NCBI GenBank assembly: GCA_937901525.1
Contig: CALDHX010000094.1
Location: 1 to 16,018, forward strand
Reading direction: 5' to 3'
Origin: an uncultured Bacteroidales bacterium
GTDB taxonomy: Bacteria > Bacteroidota > Bacteroidia > Bacteroidales > P3
DNA length: 16,018 nucleotides
Below, piece after piece: positions 12,225 through 16,018 of this stretch. Position 1 is the stretch's first letter. Each line of letters opens with the position of its first letter. The translations under genes were made by a program, and so were the position numbers. Below the pieces are notes generated by a model that had not been told where the DNA came from, did not search any database, and saw only the letters and a program-made list of their open reading frames with translations.

Positions 12225-15044
12225 TTATTTTGCAGGTTTCATTGCCGCAGGTTTAAGAGATACTCTCACATATTCATCGTGTTTTAGATATTTTTCTGCA
12301 ACCTTTTTAACATCTTCTACTGTCAAAGCATTTACAGCAGCAGTATATTCTTCCAAAGTTTGCATTTCATATCCATTAAACCTACTTCCTAAAATTTGAT
12401 TTAACCAAAAATAATTGTTTTCTACACTTTTCTTTCTATTTAATATCAAAGTTTCTTTTGCTTTAATCAAATCTTCCTCAGAAATAGCTCCTGATATAAT
12501 TTTATCATAAACATTGAAAGTAGCTTGTGTAAGTTGATCTATTGTATTTGGGTTACAATCAAGATTATATGAGGCATGTAATTCTGATTTTGGATATTTA
12601 GAATAACTCAAATAGAATGAAGGCGAATACGTTCCACTTAATTCTTCACGAATTGTTTCAAATAATTTATTATCACAAACTACGTTCAAAGCATCTGTTG
12701 CCAAACGATCATTATTATAATCAAACTCATGTTCAAATACGATAGTTGTAATACCTTTTTCAGCTTCTCCTGCATAAACTGTTTCATCTACAACACCCTT
12801 TGCAAAATCAGGCGAACGATCTTTCCACATTTCTGCATTTTTACCATTAGAAGAAGGAAGTCCACCAATATATTTTTCAATCAAAGGCAACATTGTTTTT
12901 TCGTCAATATTACCTACGAAAGTGAAAGTAAAGTCAGAAGCATCAGAGAATCTTTCTTTGAATATTTTCAACATCTTATCAGTATTCAATTCCTTTATTT
13001 GAGCCTCAGTAGGTATGTATATATTACGCTTATCATTTGGATACATAGACTTATATTGCTTTTCATACAAAATAGACTCAGGATCATTTTTCATCATACT
13101 GATTTGACTTTTCAATTTATCTACTTCGCTTGCAAGAACTTCCTTATCTATTCTTGGAGCAGTAAAAACTAAATAAAAATATTGCAATTGAGTTTCAAAA
13201 TCTTTTGGAGCACAACTTCCGTCTATTACTTCTTTAATATTAGAAATATAAGAATATAAACCAAAAGACTTACCCTTCATAAATTTCATCAATTGAGTAT
13301 TGTCGTATGTACCGATTCCACTCGAATTTACTATAATTGAAGCGTAATCAACATTCATCATATCTTTATCTTCATACAATGAGTTCCCTCCTTTTGATTC
13401 TGCACGAGTTAAGATTTGATCGTTTTGAAGGTTTGTTTTCTTTAAAATTACTTTTGCACCATTTGAAAGAGTATATTCTGTGTAATCGAATTTTTCATTC
13501 TTATTTTGACTTACCACCTTACCACCTTTTGGCTCTTGTGCAAGGAAAGGTTCTGTTTTAACATTATCAATCCAAGGTTTTGTACTTGCTTTCTTACATT
13601 TTTCAATAAGTTTCAACACATTTTCTTCTGTTGGCACTTTAATACCTTTCTTTTCTGGCATTGTGATAGTGCAAACGAAATTTTCTTCTGTAATCCATTT
13701 TGAGATAAGAGCATTTACTTCTTCCAAAGTAATATTTTCTATCAATGCTTGTGCCCATTCGTTTTTCTTATCTGCACTTGGCATTGGTTCGTTTTCAAGA
13801 AAATAATACACTAACCTATCTGCGAAACTGCTACTATTAGTTTTTGATTCCTCTTTTGCACTTCTATCGTATGATTCCAACAATTCATCTTTTGCTCTAT
13901 CAAGCTCCGATTGTAAAAAGCCGTGTTGTTGCAATCTTCTATTTTCTAACATTACCAATTCTAAGGATTCCATTAATTTTCCTTCTTTTGCAGAAATCCG
14001 TGTTGTATAAGCAGAATGATTACGACCTATAAAGCCTCCATAATATGCGTATGAATACATATAAGGACAAGATTTCTTTTCAGAAATTTCTTGAAGACGA
14101 TCATTAAACATTACTTCAAACAAACCATGTACTAAATGTTGTTCACGAAAATCAGCAATTGTTTTAACTTCCTTAGAAGGGTGTTTGTAATACAATTCTA
14201 TACTTGTGCTTGTTGCCTCTTTATCACTTGCAATAGCTATAATAGGTTCTTTATTATCAGGTACAGCAATGTATGGTCTTTGTGTTGGCACGTAAGTTTT
14301 TGGAGACATTCTAAAATAATCAACAACCTTTTGCTCCATTGAGTCAATATTGAAATCTCCAACAATAATCACAGCCATATTATCGGAATTATACCATTTT
14401 TCATAGAAACTTCTAATGTCAGAATATTTAAAATTTTGAAGATTTTCCAAAGTTCCAATAGGCATTCTATCAGCATATTTTGAACCTTGCAACATTTTCT
14501 TCTTTATTTCATTCCACATTCTTTCTTCTCCGCCTTGACTGCGTCTCCATTCCTCAATAATCACACCTCTTTCTTTGTCAATTTCTTCTCCTGTAAGCAA
14601 CATTCCGTATGCCCACGAGTCTAAAACTTTCAAACCTAAGTCAAGATGTTCTTTTGGCAAGTTTATCATATACACAGTCTCATCAAAACTTGTGTAAGCA
14701 TTATTCCACGAACCTGCCTTTTTAGTTTCATCGTCCATTGTGTTACCTGGAAAATGTTTTGAACCATTAAAGCCCATGTGTTCCAAGAAGTGAGCCAATC
14801 CAACTTGATTATCTTCTTCTAAAACAGAGCCTGCATTCACTGCAAGACGAAATTCAATAAGATTTTCAGGTTTTTTGTTTGATTTTACAAAATACGTCAA
14901 TCCGTTTTCCAACTTTCCTGTACGTACTGTTTCGTTTAATTCTATTTGCTCATTAAGATTAAGTTGAATCTCTTTATTTTGAGCAAACATAGTCGTGCTA
15001 AACATCAAGCACAACAACAATAATGAGAATATTTTTCTCTTCAT
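12225..15044 (-). CDS. Secreted M16 family zinc metallopeptidase (PqqL-like)
   Basis: A 939-aa pitrilysin-family peptidase. A signal peptide (MKRKIFSLLLL..., likely cut after MFA, before Q22) sends it to the periplasm or beyond. The N-terminal M16 domain has the inverted zinc motif HFLEH (85-89; H85 and H89 ligands, E88 catalytic) and the downstream Glu ligand in RGVIIEEW (E164 or E165), about 75 residues on as expected. The second half (about 510-939) is the non-catalytic M16 repeat, with the conserved segment NKLFETIREELSGTYSPSF near the C-terminus. Length fits the two-unit, ~900-residue PqqL-like subgroup common in Bacteroidota. The substrate is unknown; such enzymes degrade peptides enclosed between the two halves. 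It lies 41 nt downstream of two small membrane-protein genes and may be cotranscribed with them. No convincing promoter lies in that gap. Confidence 0.92.
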   Translation of the reverse strand: MKRKIFSLLLLCLMFSTTMFAQNKEIQLNLNEQIELNETVRTGKLENGLTYFVKSNKKPENLIEFRLAVNAGSVLEEDNQVGLAHFLEHMGFNGSKHFPGNTMDDETKKAGSWNNAYTSFDETVYMINLPKEHLDLGLKVLDSWAYGMLLTGEEIDKERGVIIEEWRRSQGGEERMWNEIKKKMLQGSKYADRMPIGTLENLQNFKYSDIRSFYEKWYNSDNMAVIIVGDFNIDSMEQKVVDYFRMSPKTYVPTQRPYIAVPDNKEPIIAIASDKEATSTSIELYYKHPSKEVKTIADFREQHLVHGLFEVMFNDRLQEISEKKSCPYMYSYAYYGGFIGRNHSAYTTRISAKEGKLMESLELVMLENRRLQQHGFLQSELDRAKDELLESYDRSAKEESKTNSSSFADRLVYYFLENEPMPSADKKNEWAQALIENITLEEVNALISKWITEENFVCTITMPEKKGIKVPTEENVLKLIEKCKKASTKPWIDNVKTEPFLAQEPKGGKVVSQNKNEKFDYTEYTLSNGAKVILKKTNLQNDQILTRAESKGGNSLYEDKDMMNVDYASIIVNSSGIGTYDNTQLMKFMKGKSFGLYSYISNIKEVIDGSCAPKDFETQLQYFYLVFTAPRIDKEVLASEVDKLKSQISMMKNDPESILYEKQYKSMYPNDKRNIYIPTEAQIKELNTDKMLKIFKERFSDASDFTFTFVGNIDEKTMLPLIEKYIGGLPSSNGKNAEMWKDRSPDFAKGVVDETVYAGEAEKGITTIVFEHEFDYNNDRLATDALNVVCDNKLFETIREELSGTYSPSFYLSYSKYPKSELHASYNLDCNPNTIDQLTQATFNVYDKIISGAISEEDLIKAKETLILNRKKSVENNYFWLNQILGSRFNGYEMQTLEEYTAAVNALTVEDVKKVAEKYLKHDEYVRVSLKPAAMKPAK

Positions 15045-15085
15045 ACTCTTTAAATTTGTTTGTTAATAAATATATTTAATTATTT

Positions 15086-15481
15086 TTAGTCTCTAATCCA
15101 TAATCTAAAAATAAGTCCACCAGCAATAACCCAGATGAAAATCAAAACTACAAAAGTCAAAAACATATCATTTTGAAAATTTATAATTGAAAACATCGCT
15201 ATTGCAAGGGTTACAAATAAAATTATCAATGTTAAGAGAGCCTTTCTTTCTTCTTTTGAAATAATTTCGTATGTTTCATCTTTTCTATTAAGTCGTTTAC
15301 AGTATCTTTTAAATACATATCTCAACAATAAGCCCGTACCTAAGGCTAAAAGCATTGAAATATAACTTTCATATTCATCAAGAGCATCTATTTGAGCAAC
15401 TATTTGAAATATTATCAAAGACACCACTACTATTGTGAGCAATAAAAAGATGTAACCAACCCTTTTTGTTTTATCATTCAT
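15086..15481 (-). CDS. Small four-helix membrane protein, unknown function
   Basis: A 131-aa protein I do not recognise. Four hydrophobic segments are visible (about 9-29, 39-58, 81-100 and 106-128). A strongly basic stretch after helix 2 (KRYCKRLNRK, 58-67) and a charged loop (70-80) suggest a cytoplasmic loop under the positive-inside rule, so both termini would be cytoplasmic. It has no signal peptide or catalytic motif. It starts 11 nt after the 130-aa membrane protein, which has a similar layout, so the pair may be diverged duplicates or subunits of one complex. The M16 peptidase gene follows 41 nt downstream. Confidence 0.65.
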   Translation of the reverse strand: MNDKTKRVGYIFLLLTIVVVSLIIFQIVAQIDALDEYESYISMLLALGTGLLLRYVFKRYCKRLNRKDETYEIISKEERKALLTLIILFVTLAIAMFSIINFQNDMFLTFVVLIFIWVIAGGLIFRLWIRD

Positions 15482-15492
15482 AAGTTAATGCT

Positions 15493-15885
15493 TTATTTTT
15501 TGTGCTTACAACAAAGAAAATCTACTACAAAAGTTAAAATTGTTGCAATCGTAACTATTAAATATGCGGAAAGATATAGTGCAAAGTATCTACTTAAAAA
15601 ACTAACTATCAATTCAGCAACTATTAATCCTATACATACTAAGATTAATCTTCTCTTTCCTTTTTTGTAATCTAACTTTAATCTGTGATGTTTGTGTATT
15701 TTCAATAAAAACAAACTCACAACAAAAGCTATTACACTAATAGCTCCACAAATTACCATTTTACTTATATTCTCTTCAAATGCTACAAAAGCAAAAATGC
15801 GAAGAATACCCCCTATAGCAAATTCAAAAAGAATCAAAGCAATAGCAATTCTTAATAATGCTAATTTTAAATTTTCTTTATCCAT
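15493..15885 (-). CDS. Small four-helix membrane protein, unknown function
   Basis: A 130-aa hypothetical protein with four hydrophobic segments (about 8-35, 43-62, 79-98 and 102-124). A central basic, His-containing loop KIHKHHRLKLDYKKGKRR (62-79) and a CCKHKK tail imply that the loop and tail face the cytoplasm. The helix-helix-basic loop-helix-helix plan matches the next gene. Its ATG overlaps the second of two in-phase stop codons ending the preceding open frame (TAATAATG), so translational coupling is likely. No family is recognised. Confidence 0.65.
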   Translation of the reverse strand: MDKENLKLALLRIAIALILFEFAIGGILRIFAFVAFEENISKMVICGAISVIAFVVSLFLLKIHKHHRLKLDYKKGKRRLILVCIGLIVAELIVSFLSRYFALYLSAYLIVTIATILTFVVDFLCCKHKK

Positions 15886-15887
15886 TA

Positions 15888-16018
15888 TTATAATCCTTGT
15901 AATGAGTGTTGTACTTGACTAATTAACTGAATTAAACTACACGATAATATAGCAATCAATAGCACAATGTACAATCTTTCATTTCTTTCTTTGTAAACTG
16001 CAATGCAAGATGAAACAG
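15888..16018 (-). CDS. C-terminal part of a membrane protein (runs off the window)
   Basis: The last 42 codons of an open frame continue past the right edge of the window, with the first complete codon at 16016-16014. The peptide is a short charged stretch (VYKERNERL), one hydrophobic helix (YIVLLIAILSCSLIQLI) and a polar Gln/Ser end. It stops at TAA 15890-15888, followed at once by a second in-frame TAA, and abuts the next ATG. Position, strand and helix content suggest a third member of the small membrane-protein cluster. The rest of the gene is outside the window, so no function can be assigned. Confidence 0.5.
   Translation of the reverse strand, partial: VSSCIAVYKERNERLYIVLLIAILSCSLIQLISQVQHSLQGL

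Noticed and set aside
12729..14342. Several + strand open frames of 60-150 codons inside the M16 peptidase gene
   Set aside because: They are antisense to an intact 939-aa peptidase, rich in Phe/Ile/Cys/Ser as expected of complement translation, and lack promoters or family motifs.
15045..15085. Promoter for the M16 peptidase (TATATTTA in the gap)
   Set aside because: The -7 box has a mismatch at the key final G, and no TTTG lies at the right distance; cotranscription from upstream is at least as likely.
1..16018. tRNA, rRNA, insertion sequences, integrase or phage genes
   Set aside because: No cloverleaf-like segments, transposase or integrase motifs, or terminal inverted repeats with target duplications were seen on either strand.

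Overview
The window reads as AT-rich chromosomal DNA from a member of the Bacteroidota, most likely Bacteroidales. The evidence is the gene families present (an EF-G2-type paralog, a short eukaryote/archaeal-type ProRS, a PqqL-like M16 peptidase, a DUF58 protein), the general lack of Shine-Dalgarno sequences, and several good matches to the Bacteroidota sigma-factor promoter (TTTG, 19 nt, TAnnTTTG). Genus cannot be decided from the sequence. No mobile element, CRISPR array, rRNA or tRNA was seen, and no stretch longer than 300 bases lacks a gene.

Layout. 1-204 holds a terminator from a gene to the left, a T-rich low-complexity stretch and the EF-G2 terminator. 205-2343 (-) is an EF-G paralog with altered GTPase motifs. 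2529-3606 (+) is recX overlapping a NodB-type polysaccharide deacetylase, and 3607-3978 (-) is a small lipoprotein whose stop codon abuts that of the deacetylase. 4046-5796 (+) is a lipoprotein cyclophilin followed after 5 nt by pheS; a strong terminator follows, then folB (5861-6220).

6189-10544 (-) is a compact five-gene cell-envelope operon. In transcription order it encodes a Tyr/Trp/His-rich lipoprotein with a near-continuous poly-His run, a FadL/OmpP1-like outer-membrane barrel, thioredoxin, a DUF58 (vWA-like) protein, and a small exosortase-family membrane protein with a Cys/Arg/His triad. Its 3' end overlaps the 3' end of folB. proS (10679-12157, +) diverges from this operon; the two promoters face each other and their predicted transcripts overlap at the 5' ends. 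proS and the M16 peptidase (12225-15044, -) converge on a perfect 21-bp hairpin that can terminate both. Upstream of the peptidase, on the same strand, lie two small four-helix membrane proteins and the C-terminus of a third membrane protein that runs off the window.

Most points of interest: (i) the EF-G paralog keeps the domain IV tip histidine but has lost the switch II histidine, the switch I consensus and the Lys of NKxD, and it carries a domain IV insertion, resembling the Bacteroides EF-G2 reported to translocate without GTP hydrolysis; (ii) an exosortase-like protein with no visible substrate, encoded in a thioredoxin/DUF58/outer-membrane operon; (iii) the extreme composition of the operon's first lipoprotein. 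Housekeeping translation and folate genes (pheS, proS, folB) are interleaved with these envelope genes.
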